A stretch of DNA of 64,000 nt from Asterias amurensis (GCF_032118995.1 NC_092669.1:11890335-11954334); one strand, 5' to 3'; counted from the stretch's first letter, positions 33,754-45,701 are shown. The notes: a model not told the origin generated them from the letters alone. Program-made: numbers and translations.

Positions 33754-36700
33754 ATGGAGCTCCATTCATTGTGGTATGTTCTTCTCATCCTTCAAGTAAC
33801 TGCGGTGTTTGCTGTTCAAGATAATGGTAGGTTTTTGTGTACAAAATACCCGAATTTAGCTAGAAAAATTATTTGTTTACTTTTCGAGTTTCTTCACGTG
33901 ACATGCCTTAGTCATCAGTGTCATCAGTAGTCAGACTCAGCATGGAGCAATAAACTAGTTTATTGCTCCATGGACTCAGAGTGGAGTTTTGTGCTTGGTG
34001 GTTCCACAACAATAATTAATGATACATCCAATTCTAATATGTTTTGAATTGATGAAGTTAACGGAAAGATTTCCATATCCTGCCACGACTTTCCAGTCAC
34101 TTTTTTTCAACAAAAAATGGAACAATATATGATTTGTAAAAAAATAAAAATTATTTGGGGGGGGGGCGGGTGGTCCAAGCATTTTGTGGATTGAGTTGAG
34201 TGAGTTAATTATAACTTTTTTCATATCGAATGCAAAAATAAATGTAGTTCATTTGCAGGATACTGTCATTTTTCTTGAATTCCTTTCTCCTCCATCAGTC
34301 ACTATGTCACCATCCTATAACTATGTTTTTTATGAATGAGTCTAATGAGACTCTTTAGTGAATTAGTCTTTAACTTGAGTTGACTTTGTGTTTGTGACTT
34401 TATTGAGAGGTTCATCTGCATCTGTTAGCTACTGTACAAATGTCTGGTGTGGCTATTCCGTACAGGTTCATTCCGCTATCGTACATGGAGACAATTATTG
34501 TTTATGGTACTCCTAGGTAGGATGAGTCCAGAGATGCTTTGACTCGTTTACCAATGTTTCAGGAGCACAACCCTGAAAAGTTTTACTTTTATTTCAAAAT
34601 ACTCATGTTAGGTTGGGTTTGAATCCTACCAAGCTAACTGTTGATTTAACAATGACTAGATAAGTACTGTCACGAGTCTAGTTACTGTACAAATATCAAA
34701 TTCTTAACTATTACAGTTCATTATCATCCAAATTGTTAATTCAGTATTCAAGACGAAAATACTTTCCTAATTCTAGTCATTATGAGTCCTGATTCATAAT
34801 ACAAATGCCTAGAAGCCAAAGTATCGTCAAGTCATCTAAAAAGATTCTTATCATTTGTTGCTTGTCCACTCCATCTCTCTCCACAGCTGTGTGCCAACTC
34901 ACCAAAGAGGGCGTCCTCCATCTCAATTTATCAACGTCGACCCTGTGTGATCTCCCTCCGCAAACCAACATCCGCGTCCGCTCAGATTCCATCAGTCCCA
35001 GCACGACGTACATCTTGTTCACAGTCCAAATCCCGAACATACCCCTCCTGGCCTCTCTCGAACCCGAACCGACCCTCGATCAATCAATCAACACCACCAG
35101 TTCGAGTGTAGGGTTAGTAACGATCTTCGGCAAGCATGGCGTCGTTGGTTCATGGGTCGAGTGGTACTTAATGTTGATGTTCAACGATACGGCGCAGATT
35201 CAACTGTTGGCCCAGCCGTACCTACTCCAGGACAAGACCAATAGGAGCTTCTCGGGTGAGTCAATGCTAGAATCGGTTTTCTTGGTGCGCAAGCTGGTGT
35301 ATCGTGCTGATATGCGTCAAGTGCGTACTGATATGCCCGACTTAAAGGCAACTGTTCTTTTGAGAACTCGACTTGCTACTCTGCCACAGAGTAGAGTTTG
35401 CTAAATTCAGGAGACTTATTTGTTATAATGTAATTTAAAGAAATTAAAGAATTGTCCCGAGAAGTCTCATGAATTCCGAAAAATCTACTCTGCGGCTGTA
35501 AAATAAGTAGCAATTTGGTACTTTTTGTAGGACCACAAAATACAAACGTCCATAGAGTCACACATAAAACTTACACGCTTAAAATATAACTTGCTGAGGT
35601 GACGTTTTTTCAAAATGAGTAAAATAATGTCAAAAAAATAAAGTTCGTCTTGGGAGACAAACATTATTTTAGAATGTACAACTTATTCACTCTCCTGAAA
35701 CATTGGTCTGTGCTTTTATAACTTTTAGTTCTCAAAACTTCACGACAAATGAAGCTGAAACTTCTACACATAAATTATATTACATACATCTTCATTCACA
35801 GTGAGTAGGGATTCATGTCATGACCAAAAACTTGATCTGCAAAAGGTATCAAAACCCTTTAATGTCCATAAGTGTCAAATTTATGTAAATTTTTAAATAT
35901 TTTTTACCCAGCCCCGATCCCCGGAGCGTGCAACCAAGAGTTTGACCTTGAGAATGACCCCAACCTCCACCTCAGCAACACGTCTGCGATGAACATCACT
36001 CTCTTGGAGTTTGCCCCTGCTAACGTCGGCACGACCCGGGGTGAAGACCCGCCGTTGTGTGACTCCGGCGAGGACTCCGCGAGGTTTCGACTGACCTACG
36101 ATCTGTACATTTTAAACTTTGGCTCGCTACAGCTGGATGAAGACAATCTGTTTACGGAGATGTACAAGATGTCCACAGTGCAGAATGTCTTGAAGAATGG
36201 CCAGAAGGTAAAAAAATACGGGCTGCGTGTAAATCACAAGTCAACAGTGTTGGAGTGTCCCTGAATTGGAGACTTTCTTGGACAATAGAGGGCAGCAGAC
36301 TTACCGGGTAAATCCATTGGTCTCAGAACACTTATTTTTCTTTTAACCAATAACAGATCAAGTCGTACACCGGGAAGGATATGACAGAGTTCTACCAGGT
36401 GAACTATCGAACTCGAGGTGCTATCTACAACCTCGTTGTCACCGATCCGAAGTATGATGTTCAAGGAGTGTACGTCCCATCGATCATCTACTCCTGCGAC
36501 CTCAAGAAGGATAGTATCGACTGCACTGATGATGGTAAGAGCAGGCATGTGGTTTCTCCGTTTTGAAGGGACACGTTGCCTTGGATCAGGCGAGTTGGTC
36601 TATGAAAAGTTTTTGAAACCGTTTGTTATAAAATTCACTATGAAACACTACTATGGCGATCATGCTTTCCCAGTCATAGCTCCAACACTTTGGAACAAGC

Positions 36701-39700
36701 TACCCATCCACATTCAAGCAGCTCTTTCATTGGACACTTTTAAATCTCTACTTAAAACCCATCTGTTTTGACAATCTGGTTGTAGCGCTTAGAAACTTGC
36801 GAATTTAGCGCTCTATAACTGTCTACTTATTTTTAAAGTGACACGTTGCCTTGGATCAATCGAGTTGGTCTATGAAAAGTGTCTGAAACCGTTTGTTATG
36901 AAATGCATGATCACAAAGATGTTTTATATGTAGAATAACAATGCACACAAAAAAGCCTCGAAATTGATTAAACACAACACTGCATTTTGTGGAGTCCATT
37001 TTTTTTATTCCATTTAATGGCCGACCAAGTGGCAGTTTTTGATTTTGTTGGCTTCTGTATGAAAGTCTGTGTTATATTATTTTTTTTGTTTTGATTTTCA
37101 TTTGACACAGTTGACTTTGGAGTCATACTAATTGCAACATTTACCGGACTGGCCGGCCTGGTGATCTGCATGTGTGGCCATCGGATTTTCAATTACGGTG
37201 AGTTCTTAAAACAAACAGTAGTTTGTTGACCCGTTTATTGTTTTGCTTAGTAAACAAGAACAATCTCGGTGGTCTGATAGGTATGAAACTGCTCTAGAAT
37301 TGCAAGGGTTGGGGCTCGAATCTAACCCGAGTAATATGCCTGTGAGATTTTTTCCACAGGACTCGGGAAAGTACTGAGTATAGAGTGCTAACACACACCG
37401 GTGTATGGGTAAAAACTAAAATTAATATTCTTTATCCCCGATGCAAATTTAACATCTATTATATCGTTGCGGTACCCGCTGCCAAAACATAGGATTCGAA
37501 CTGCCTCTAGCTGCCGGGCAACCTCGGTAGTCTAGTTGGTAAGACACTGCTCTAGAATTGCAAGGGTCGTGGGTTCGAATCCCACCCGAGTAATATGCCT
37601 GTGATATTTTTCACAGGACTCGAGAAAGTACTACTGAGTATAGTACAGTGCTAACTCAGCTCGATGTATGGGTAAAAAAAATACTTCATCCCCGATGCAA
37701 ATTTAACATCTATTATATAAAAAAAAAACTGTCATGGTCTGTTGTAGCTGAGCGGTCTAATGATCAAACTCAAGTCCTGCTCTCACAGAGAGTAACTAAG
37801 CACAACAAAATTATGCTTACCAGACTAAGGTTACCAGCCAAAGTATCATGTCTCATTTAACATTTGTGGCTGGTAATCTTGCTAACTTTGCTGAGCAGGA
37901 AACTAATAAGCAATAATTTCTGCTTATAAGCAATAATTTCTGCTCAGGCAGCTTCGTGGAATTGGTGGTCGAGTCATCGCGTTTGCGCATTAAAATAGTT
38001 ATTCAAAATGAGAACAGAACAAATTGAATATGCAAGATTTATCATCTTGGGCAAGAAAAAAGCTCAACCCCCCAAAAAGTTTAGCAGAAAGTTCTTTGCA
38101 AAGAAAAAAGTTATTGGGGCACCAGTCACAACATTGAAACTAAATGTAATTTTGGCTGGTAACCTGTGTATGCTAAGCATATTCTGTGCCAAGCAAGTTT
38201 GTGTGCTTACAAGCTTTATGAAATCGAGCCCTGTGGTCAAGTTGGGACTAGTCCTAACTTAGGACTAGTCCTATAAGATGTTAAAAACGTAAGGCTACGC
38301 AAGGCTAGTCTTTAGTTAGGACTAGTAACTCGTCCTAACACAAGATAAGACAAGTCTTAAATCTTTGTGAAATCCACCCCTGGTATCCCTGCAAACTGTT
38401 TCATCGATTGTACATTTGAACCCTGTTTTTTTTTTTTGGTCTTTTGATTTGTAGAGATCTTCTTCTTTGGGTTTGTTCCATTTTTCATCGGATCCTTCAT
38501 GATAATCGGTGCACTGGTTCCCATGACGCCGTTTGGTAAGTTACAAAATCTCATCATTTGGGGGACAGGTTGGTGTAATGGTGTCTTGCCACCTGTGGGA
38601 CCTCGGTTCGAATCCCACTAGGGGGGGGGGGCACTATGTGGATTGGGTCTTCAGTCCCTACTTGACTGCATTGGTTTTTCCTTGATTAATTCTCTCAAGT
38701 TTTCCTCCCACATCTAAAACTGAAACCTCTTCATTGTCTTTTCTCTTTTTGTTTGGCTCTAACAAGAGTGTTTGACAGTTTGACAATATTACACAGATCC
38801 AAATCTACTAACTTTCAGGATGGCCCTGTGCAATGCACTGCAGTGGCAAGAAAAATTGCCTTTGATTTTGGGATGGAGATGATCTGAGCTTATGAGCTTA
38901 AATGCAACAATAGAGCCCCACTGCACAAACTAGTGTTTCAGGCTGTGCAAATTGTGGACTGATCTGGTGGGACCGAAAAGTGGAAGGCTTCCATGCCGGG
39001 TCGTTGCCTCCATGCCCCTGGTCATTGCCTCCATGCCCCTGGTCATTGCCTCCATGCCCCTGGTCATTGCCTCCATGCCCCTGGTCATTGCCTCCATGCC
39101 CCTGGTCATTGCCTCCATGCCCCTGGTCATTGCCTCCATGCCCCTGGTCATTGCCTCCATGCCCCTGGTCATTGCCTCCATGCTCCTGGTCATTGCCTCC
39201 ATGCCCCTGGTCATTGCCTCCATGCCCCTGGTCATTGCCTCCATGCCCCTGGTCATTGCCTCCAAATCCCACATAAGAACTACTTAATACATCGTTCCGT
39301 TTTCCTTCTTGCCTATAGCCCTGAGTATTGTAGCCCTGTGTTTTGGCCTCGTCGGTGGAACGATTCATTTCGCCCTGTGGTGGCGCTTTGGGAAGTATCT
39401 GTGGTCGATGCTTCTGGCTGGATTCAATCTTGGATTCCTGTTCTCCGCTCTCGTGTTTTTCATAACCCCACTTGGTAAGTATCTGTTTGTTCGATCCTTT
39501 CTAGGTTTTTGTTTGTTTTGTGGACTAGAGGAGGCTGTGTTGTGGCTGATCGAGTGATTTAGTGCGCTGGACTCGAGCTCTGCTGTTTCTGATCAGCGGA
39601 GAGATGGTTCGAGGACCAGGCCCCATTCAATGGCCCTGCTTACTGCAGAATTCTGGGCTTACGACGCCTTGGATACAGAATTATGCGGTAATCAGAGCCA

Positions 39701-42450
39701 TGAACCAACAAAGCATTGTTAGTACTCAGTACAAAGACCTGTTGTATCATCGTGTTTTCATTCAACTTTTAGAGCCCTGTGCGATGTATCATTGTTTTGG
39801 CCTCTTCTACAATTGATTTTGCCCTGTTTATCAGGCCTGGAGGAATTACGCGCAGGCCACGGCGGCTTTGGACATTGCTCCTGGTCTTGGCCTTGGTGCA
39901 CCTTCAAAAAATTCCATCCTACTTTAAGATTTTCCAATGGAAAAATGCCCTTTGCAAATTGAGAATGCAGACCTGAAACTTCATGGAGGCAACAAAGTTT
40001 AGTTTTATTTTATTCTAGGCCTGGTTTATAATACTAAGCTTGGGCGATATCGATTTATTTTATTCACGATATATCGCCGACAATGTATCGCGATATTCGA
40101 TATAATCGCGATTAATTAAATTTGACATCATCAGTCTTCTAGTGAAGACTCCCAGTGAAAGTTGTAGAAGAGACGGTCATAGCATAAGAGAGGTGTTCTA
40201 ATGACTATATTCTTCTGGTTTTACTCCAAACCTATGGGGTGCAAGATGTCTCAGCTAGGAAATACATTGCGATATTGCGATACTTAATCGATATCGTGAT
40301 TTATCGCGATATATCGATATTTCAATTAAAACCAAATCGATCCAATATCGAAATCGTTTCCAAATTAGTATCGCGATATTCGATAATATTGTGATATCGC
40401 CCAAGCTTATATAATACACTCCTTACTCCTTATCATTTTGGCTTCCAAGTAAATAAGTTTTCCATTTGTTTTTTCCCCTCTCAGAAAATTTGACGACATT
40501 TCACAGTAATGCAGTCTTTGGTCTTTCCTTCGTCTGTGGAGTCCTCATCGTTCCAGTGGGCTTCCTCTTCTTCCCTAAAATGGTAAGAAAGTCTCTCAAT
40601 TACAGCTGAGAAATTTCAAAACTCCAAGCACAAGTACAAGTACTTGATGAAGAAAAATACTGCAAAATAAAAAATTTACAGATAGCGGTCTCCCTATGTT
40701 GTCAATATCTTTGTTCGGTGATGGCAAACAAAATAAATAAACAAATAAAATAAAAAACTGCCTTTTAAAGACACTGGACACCTTTGGCAATTGTCAAAGG
40801 CTAGTCTTCTCACTTGGTGTATCTCAACATATGCCTCAAGCTACCGGGCAATCTTGGTGGTCTAGTTGGTAAGACACTGCTCTAGAACTGCAAAGGTTGT
40901 TGGTTCGATTCTCACCAGCGTAATATGCCTGTGATTTTGTTCACAGAACTCGGGGAGTATACAGTGCTAACACACATCAGTGTATATGGGTAAAACAAAA
41001 TGAATGTTCTTTATCCCCGATGCAAATTTAACATCTATCAAAATATTTTTATATTTTGTTTAATTTTTAGCTTAGCATGGTCTCCACTGCCGTCTGGGGA
41101 TCCTATCTGGTCTGCACGTCCATCAGTTATTTCACCACAGGCATTCTGCATTATTTGATTTACAACGTGCTGCGACGAGCAACGATGGAGAAGTACGCCC
41201 TCGCCTACCACGCGGCCGAGTTTGAGATCATCGGTACGTTGTGTAACCCTTTAAAGACTAAGCTTGTGCAACTAGTGAAATTTACTACTCGACTAGTCGT
41301 GCCTTAAATAGTCGTGCCTCAAATAGTAGCGACTTTGACACTAGTTGCGACTAATTGTTAATCACCCAGGGCAGTTATAAAATGGTTACATGGTTTATAT
41401 AGCGCTTTATACAATCAAAGGGCGTCTCAAAGCGCTCCCAATTTTATTACCCCTGGTCACTGGGCCATTTAATTAATTCCTTAAACCATCTCAGCTCCCA
41501 ATTATGGTGCCAAATATGTAGCGCACTAAGCTAAATCAAACACAAGAACCATCACTGTCCTCACAGGTAACCATTTACCCCTGGGTGGAGAGAAGCATGT
41601 ATAGTGTCTTGCTCAGGGACACAAGTGTCGTGATTGGGATTCGAACCCACACTCTGCTGAACAGAAACACCAAAGTTTTGAGTCCGGTGGTCTTAACCAC
41701 TAGGCCACAACCCACCATGTCAAGACCAGGACTCGAACCCACACTATGCTGATCAGAAACACTAGAGCTTGAGTGTGGTGCTCTTAACCGCTAGGCCACA
41801 ACACACCATATCAAGACTGGGACTCGAACCCTCACTCTGCTGATCAGAAACATCAGAGCTTGAGTCCAGTGTGCTAAACTACTCAGCCACAACACACCAT
41901 GTCAAGACCAGGGCTTGAACCCGGACTCTGTTGAACAGAAACACCACAGTTTTGAATTCTGTGCTCTTAGCCACTCCACTCCCGATATACCAAAACCCAA
42001 ATTTAAATTTCTATTACCTTTGTTGTAATTTTCTTAAGATTAAGTTCTATTCACATCGTGGTTTTTCACCGTCGTCCTCGTGTCATGACCGGGATTTGAA
42101 CCCGTACCCTGATAACTTAACAACCAGAATTCAATGCTCTGAGCCACTAAGCCATGACACCCTAGCTTTGAGTTTTTGCTTGGAGCTTTACATTTATCAC
42201 CTTGTTTTGTTTTCTTCTTTCAGACTATGTCCTATTTACGTCGTGGTTCATCTCGTCCGTCTTCGGTGTCGTCCTCCAACATCGTCTGACTAAGGACAGT
42301 GCTACGACCTTCCCACCGTGCCCGTATGACGAATGGAAAGGACGTCAGAAGATTTGTCTCATGGAACCGGATGAGAGACAGATTCAACAAGTTGCTGGCG
42401 GCTACCAACCATCGGAGAACTCGCCCCTTCTTGGTGACCAAGTATCTTGA
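33754..42450 (+). CDS. TM7SF3: TM7SF3 orthologue, seven-span membrane protein, ten exons
   Basis: Ten phase-consistent exons encode 575 aa, close to the vertebrate length: 33754-33826, 34887-35255, 35912-36207, 36357-36534, 37111-37197, 38455-38535, 39319-39474, 40485-40582, 41071-41233 and 42224-42450, all with GT/AG introns. Exon 1 is a signal peptide (WYVLLILQVTAVFA). Residues 25-300 are luminal or extracellular, with N-glycosylation sites (NLS, NTT, NDT, NRS) and the family signatures PIPGACNQEFDLENDPN and FAPANVGTTRGEDPP. Seven hydrophobic spans follow at about 308-328, 336-356, 362-381, 391-412, 424-444, 452-475 and 503-520, with HFALWWRFGKYLW after the third. The tail has PYDEWKGRQ and ENSPLL, an acidic dileucine-type sorting signal. 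In mammals the protein is linked to nuclear-envelope and stress functions. The stop codon lies inside a tandem duplication. Confidence 0.95.
35540..35710. mobile_element. MITE family B, partial, in TM7SF3 intron 2
   Basis: Shares GTCCATAGAGTCACACATAAA-type arm sequence and the centre TCGTCTTGGGAGACAAACAT with the family B copies. Confidence 0.45.
36567..36912 (+). mobile_element. LINE reverse-transcriptase tail between two short direct repeats, TM7SF3 intron 4
   Basis: The frame ending at 36771 reads GDHAFPVIAPTLWNKLP then FKSLLKTHLF, the characteristic C-terminus of LINE (CR1/jockey-like) reverse transcriptases. It is flanked by two copies of GACACGTTGCCTTGGATCA and the following ~60 bp (36570-36645 and 36840-36910). 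The fragment is a dead 3' end. Confidence 0.75.
37255..37475 (+). mobile_element. tRNA-derived SINE, diverged, TM7SF3 intron 5
   Basis: ATCTCGGTGGTCTGATAGGT, a box B-like GGGGCTCGAATC, then GAGTAATATGCCTGTGAGAT and tail ATCCCCGATGCAAATTTAAC. Confidence 0.75.
37515..37720 (+). mobile_element. tRNA-derived SINE, best copy, TM7SF3 intron 5
   Basis: Box A TAGTCTAGTTGG and box B GGTTCGAATCC are both near-consensus for RNA polymerase III. The 5' CTCGG pairs with CCGAG to close an acceptor-like stem. The body continues AATATGCCTGTGATATTTTT and ends ATGCAAATTTAACATCTATT. Lack of proper tRNA ends and the shared tail make it a SINE, not a tRNA gene. Confidence 0.85.
38570..38660 (+). mobile_element. 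tRNA-like SINE head, TM7SF3 intron 6
   Basis: TTGGTGTAATGGTGTCTTGCC and box B GGTTCGAATCC, followed by a G run. A different tRNA-derived family from the CTCGG-type SINEs. Confidence 0.45.
39007..39258. repeat. 21 bp minisatellite, twelve copies, TM7SF3 intron 6
   Basis: Exactly twelve tandem copies of a 21 bp unit beginning CCTCCATGCCCCTGGTCATT, with one substitution (TGCTCC at about 39181). Because 21 is divisible by three and the unit lacks stops in most frames, several long repetitive frames appear on both strands. The intron position, only 60 bp before exon 7, argues that they are not genes. Confidence 0.95.
40035..40409. mobile_element. hAT-type MITE in TM7SF3 intron 7
   Basis: Terminal repeats TAAGCTTGGGCGATATC and GATATCGCCCAAGCTTA, flanked by an exact 8 bp duplication TATAATAC (40027-40034 and 40410-40417). 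Interior is rich in CGATAT repeats. An 8 bp duplication is diagnostic of hAT transposases. Confidence 0.9.
40763..41042 (+). mobile_element. MITE family A fragment followed by a SINE, TM7SF3 intron 8
   Basis: TTTAAAGACACTGGACACCT to GTATCTCAACATATGCC (40763-40834) is the left end of MITE A. It is cut off by a SINE starting CAATCTTGGTGGTCTAGTTGG, with box B GGTTCGATTCTC and tail ATCCCCGATGCAAATTTAAC. The SINE stops 28 bp before exon 9. Confidence 0.8.
41390..42165 (-). mobile_element. SINE with tandem tRNA-Leu-like units, TM7SF3 intron 9
   Basis: After a body with TTTATATAGCGCTTTATACA, about five units of roughly 85-100 bp repeat on the minus strand. Each contains a box A-like GTGGCCTAGCGGTTAAGAGC, an ACTCAAGCTCT anticodon-arm-like segment, a long variable-arm-like stretch and box B GGTTCGAGTCC. 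The layout resembles a class II (leucine-type) tRNA. Units diverge progressively and the last one (about 42070-42160) is the most different. Confidence 0.75.
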
Positions 42451-42745
42451 ATGTGGTGTCTCAAAACTCGGTGGGTGTTCTTGGATTGGTGGGGGTCGGG
42501 GGGAGGCAAAGACGGAACACTCTCAGCTTCCAAAACTTGGAGCACTCACGCTTTTTGGAGGACCAATTATCTTTAAGTTGGGTGTTCTTGGACTGGGGGG
42601 GGGTGGAAGAGGGAAGAAATGTGGGAAAGATTTTGGTTACCAACCATCACAAAACTTGTCCATTCTTGGGGACCAAGTATCTGAAAGTTGGTGTCTCAAA
42701 TTTCTGGGGGTGTTCTTGGATAAGGGGGGGGGGGCATAAAGGGAA
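42401..42745 (+). repeat. Tandem triplication spanning the TM7SF3 stop codon
   Basis: A ~117 bp unit begins in the last coding exon (GCTACCAACCATC at 42401) and continues through the stop to a G-rich end (GTGTTCTTGGATTGG). A degraded second copy follows at about 42519-42635. A third restarts GTTACCAACCATC at 42636 with GGGGACCAAGTATCTGAAAG. The third copy could still encode a GDQVS-like end but has no upstream frame. Confidence 0.8.
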
Positions 42746-42749
42746 GACG

Positions 42750-43480
42750 ATAACTTGTTTCTGCTAAGCAGATTTCGTGCTCACAAGCTTTAGGAAATTG
42801 GGTCCTGATGGGTTATGGTTGAGAAGGTAAACTCCAGTGTCTGTTGCCATTTTGGAATGGCACGATATAAACAAAGTCTTGTTCTCTGAGCAGAAACATT
42901 TTTCCACTTTTCCAGAGCTTTTTTTGAATGCGTACATGACACAGTCACCCTATGGCTCAATTGTATAAAGCTGTTAAGCAGAAGATACTGCTTGACAAAT
43001 TTTTGTTTGTTTGAGTGAAGCACCAGCCGAAACAATGCAAACTTAATGCAATGTTGGCTGGTAACCTGTTCCTGCTAAGCAATACTTTTTTTGTGCTTAG
43101 CAAGTTTTTGTGCTTACAGGCTCAGTTTGCTTAAAACAAAAACAATATGTAACTTTTGCTTACTTCATACAGGTTAGCAGTGTCATTTATTTTGACTGGT
43201 ACCCGCATATCAAAATCAAGTTGCTTGGTGTGACAAAGCCTTAATACTTACCTTGTGTTTTTATTTGTGCAAAAGTTCCCCATAAACTACGCTTTGAGAA
43301 TGTGCCTTATAATGAAGAAAACTATTATATACTAGTTTTTTTAAAACATATTTTATACTTTAAAGAAAAGAAGGAAGCAAAGGAATTCCTTTGTATAATG
43401 TAGCTACTTGTTGATGCTTTTATTTTATTTTGTTTTAAATCTGGATGTGAGTGAACCAGAAGTATTTACACAACATTTCA
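42750..43480 (+). other. Probable TM7SF3 3' untranslated or flanking sequence
   Basis: AT-rich, no coding signal. Several inverted fragments containing TGCTAAGCA and TTGTGCTTAGCAAG suggest an eroded foldback element. No polyadenylation site can be assigned with confidence. Confidence 0.4.
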
Positions 43481-43489
43481 TTTTAATGG

Positions 43490-43760
43490 CCTTGCAGAGG
43501 AAAAGGCACAGGGGATAAGCCTTGCATTTTTGCCGTAAATGGGCACAAACTTGATAATTTCACAAGGGGTCTAGCAATTGTTCATTGGAAATCTGCCCAA
43601 ATTTTGTAATTCACAAGGGGTGAGCTTTGCAGTTTTGCTGAAAATTGGCAAACGAAAAGTATAAAATCACGAAGGGTTTTCCTTGCATTGTTCTGGGAAA
43701 TAAGCCAAATTGGATAAATTCACAAAGGGTAAGCTCTTCATTTTTTTGTTGTAAATTTAA
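43490..43760. repeat. Degenerate ~75 bp tandem repeat
   Basis: About four loose copies sharing AATTCACAAGGGGT(G/C)(A/T)AGC followed by TTTTGC and a ...AAATTGGCAAA segment. Confidence 0.5.
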
Positions 43761-44385
43761 TTTTCGGCCCTTTTTCAAAATATGCAAAGCTTCCTTTTTC
43801 TGATTACAGAAAGAGGTATTATTGTTCATTTTAAAAAGAGGTAATTGTTCATTTTGTTTTCTTGTTTCACTGACTTGAACATAATCTATGTACATGTAAA
43901 TAGTTGTCTTTTATTGTGTCTGAAATAATTTAATTATGTAAATATAAAATCAATCAAGTTGTTACACAGTCCAAAGATTTAAGAAATTATTAATTTAGTT
44001 TAATACAGTTTGTATTCTTCAGTTCTTAATCTGTTTTTCTTTTTTATGCACCAATAATTGTCAGCTGAAATTTGTAATTTTAATAATCAAGTTCATGATC
44101 AAACTATATAGTGCAAATTAATTATTAAAGAAATTTCATTTGTAGTAAAAAATAGTATCTACGCCAGAAATGGTTGATCTATAAACTCTGCTGTGTAATT
44201 AATGTTCTTGTATAAACCGTAATATGTTTTTATATTATTTTTTTTCCTCTTAAACAAAAGTACTTTGAGGCAAATTTCAACTTTGGATTTTAGAACTGCT
44301 TGATTGTTTTAATCCCACATAAATGTAGATACATGTAAATACTTTACAGCTAATCTGTTTTGCATATTTCCAAATGGAAATAAAT

Positions 44386-44676
44386 CCATACAAAAATAAC
44401 GAACCTGTGAAAAGTTTGGCTCAATCGGTCATCGAAGTTGCAAGAGAATAAGGAACGAAAAACACCATTGTTGCACAGAATTTGTGGGTTTTCAGATGCA
44501 TATCAATAAAGTCTCTTTGTATTTTGAGTGAGAAATAACCTCTTTCTCAAAAACTTGGTTACTTCAGAGGGAGCTGTTTCACAATTATTTATACTATCAA
44601 CATCTCTCCACTGCTTCTTACCAAGGAAGGCGTTGTGCTATTTTGGGTAATTAACAATAGTGTTCTAGTGCTCTTA
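44386..44676. mobile_element. MITE family A, left end lost
   Basis: Starts inside the family at AAAATAACGAACCTGTGAAA and runs through CAGAGGGAGCTGTTTCACAA to ACAATAGTGTTCTAGTGCTC. Confidence 0.65.
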
Positions 44677-45059
44677 ATAAGAATTTAATTTAAAGCTGTA
44701 AGGAATGAAAAAAAAAAAATTACAGAGATTTATTGTAGCATATACTTCCATAATACACAATCAATTGAATATCCAACAAGATAAAAAATCAGAAATAAAT
44801 AAAATAATTCAAAATGGCATCTTGCTTTTAAGAAAAATTGTGTCAAAAGAGGCTGTTTCTTTGTAGAGTAGTTATGAAGTGGTTTACATCTGGGGATTTT
44901 TTTTTCTAAACTGTTTTTATGCAAGTCGCCCGACATACAAGGCCAAAAGGCCACTTCAAGGTGTGGGCTACAATTTTTTACCAGGGGCCGTTGCCGCATA
45001 ATCCTGGGCTGACCCAGGGCTACACAGTGCATATATAGGCTTGGACATCTCCATCAGAA

Positions 45060-45560
45060 GCTCATGGCTGGTGGAGCAGAAAGAATTACCTCCCTTTTGG
45101 GGAATTGGCTTAAGTAATGGCATCAGAAGAGCCTACTGCATGCATCCATTGTATTTTTCCCAGTTTTTTCTCTCTTTTTTTTCGTATAATTATTAATCCC
45201 CTAAATAAAGCTAATTTATTGGGTCAAGTGATGTATAAAAAACACAATAGTGGAGCCCTATGCATCTTTTTAGAGTTTAAAATTGATCAAACTTTGATAA
45301 AATTGCTGACCCCCCTTTTTTCTTTTTCTTTTTAGATTTTGCCCTTTTTTATATTACACCAAATATAAATCTTATTTTGGGGTTAAGTTATATAAAAAGG
45401 CATCAAAAGAGCCAACTGCATCATTTTTAGAGCAGAAAAACACTACTTCCAATATTGAAAAAAAAAATTTGATAAAATTTAATGTTGCGGTAAATACCAA
45501 TAAGTACATCCCAAAATATGGGTTTTGTACAACGGCATCTGTGGTGTCACAACATCGCAT
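45060..45560. repeat. Degenerate ~150-170 bp tandem repeat
   Basis: Three loose copies carry GGCATCA(G/A)AAGAGCC(T/A)ACTGCAT or a diverged form (GTGGAGCCCTATGCATC), followed by TTGATAAAATT-like and ATAAATCTTATTTTGGG-like segments. Confidence 0.5.
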
Positions 45561-45677
45561 AAACAGAATTAATTATTTTTTTGTTTCTTTACAATTTTAT
45601 TTTTATTGTGGATTTAATTTCTGACAGGTTAACCATGGAGGTGAAAGTTTTCGCCAATTATTAAATAAAATGTAAAT

Positions 45678-45701
45678 AGCGCCCTCAATATTGAGGGCGC
45701 T
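45678..45701. promoter_or_regulatory. 24 bp perfect palindrome of two AGCGCCCTC motifs
   Basis: AGCGCCCTCAAT is followed immediately by its exact reverse complement. The half-site is the same GCGCCCTC core that recurs about fifteen times in the window. Could bind a dimeric protein or be the remnant of a foldback centre. Confidence 0.5.

Noticed and set aside
37515..37590. Functional tRNA gene
   Set aside because: Box A and box B are good, but the same sequence recurs with a common tail at 26273, 37255 and 40849, and the acceptor stem is incomplete. It is a SINE head.
38898..39368. Long repetitive frames on both strands (GGNDQGH, LPPCPWS, LHAPGHC types)
   Set aside because: They arise from a 21 bp minisatellite whose length is a multiple of three. 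The array lies in a TM7SF3 intron and no frame has splice or start context.
42299..42767. Frames of 106-146 codons overlapping and following the TM7SF3 stop
   Set aside because: One is out of frame with the real last exon; the others come from the 117 bp tandem units and G runs.
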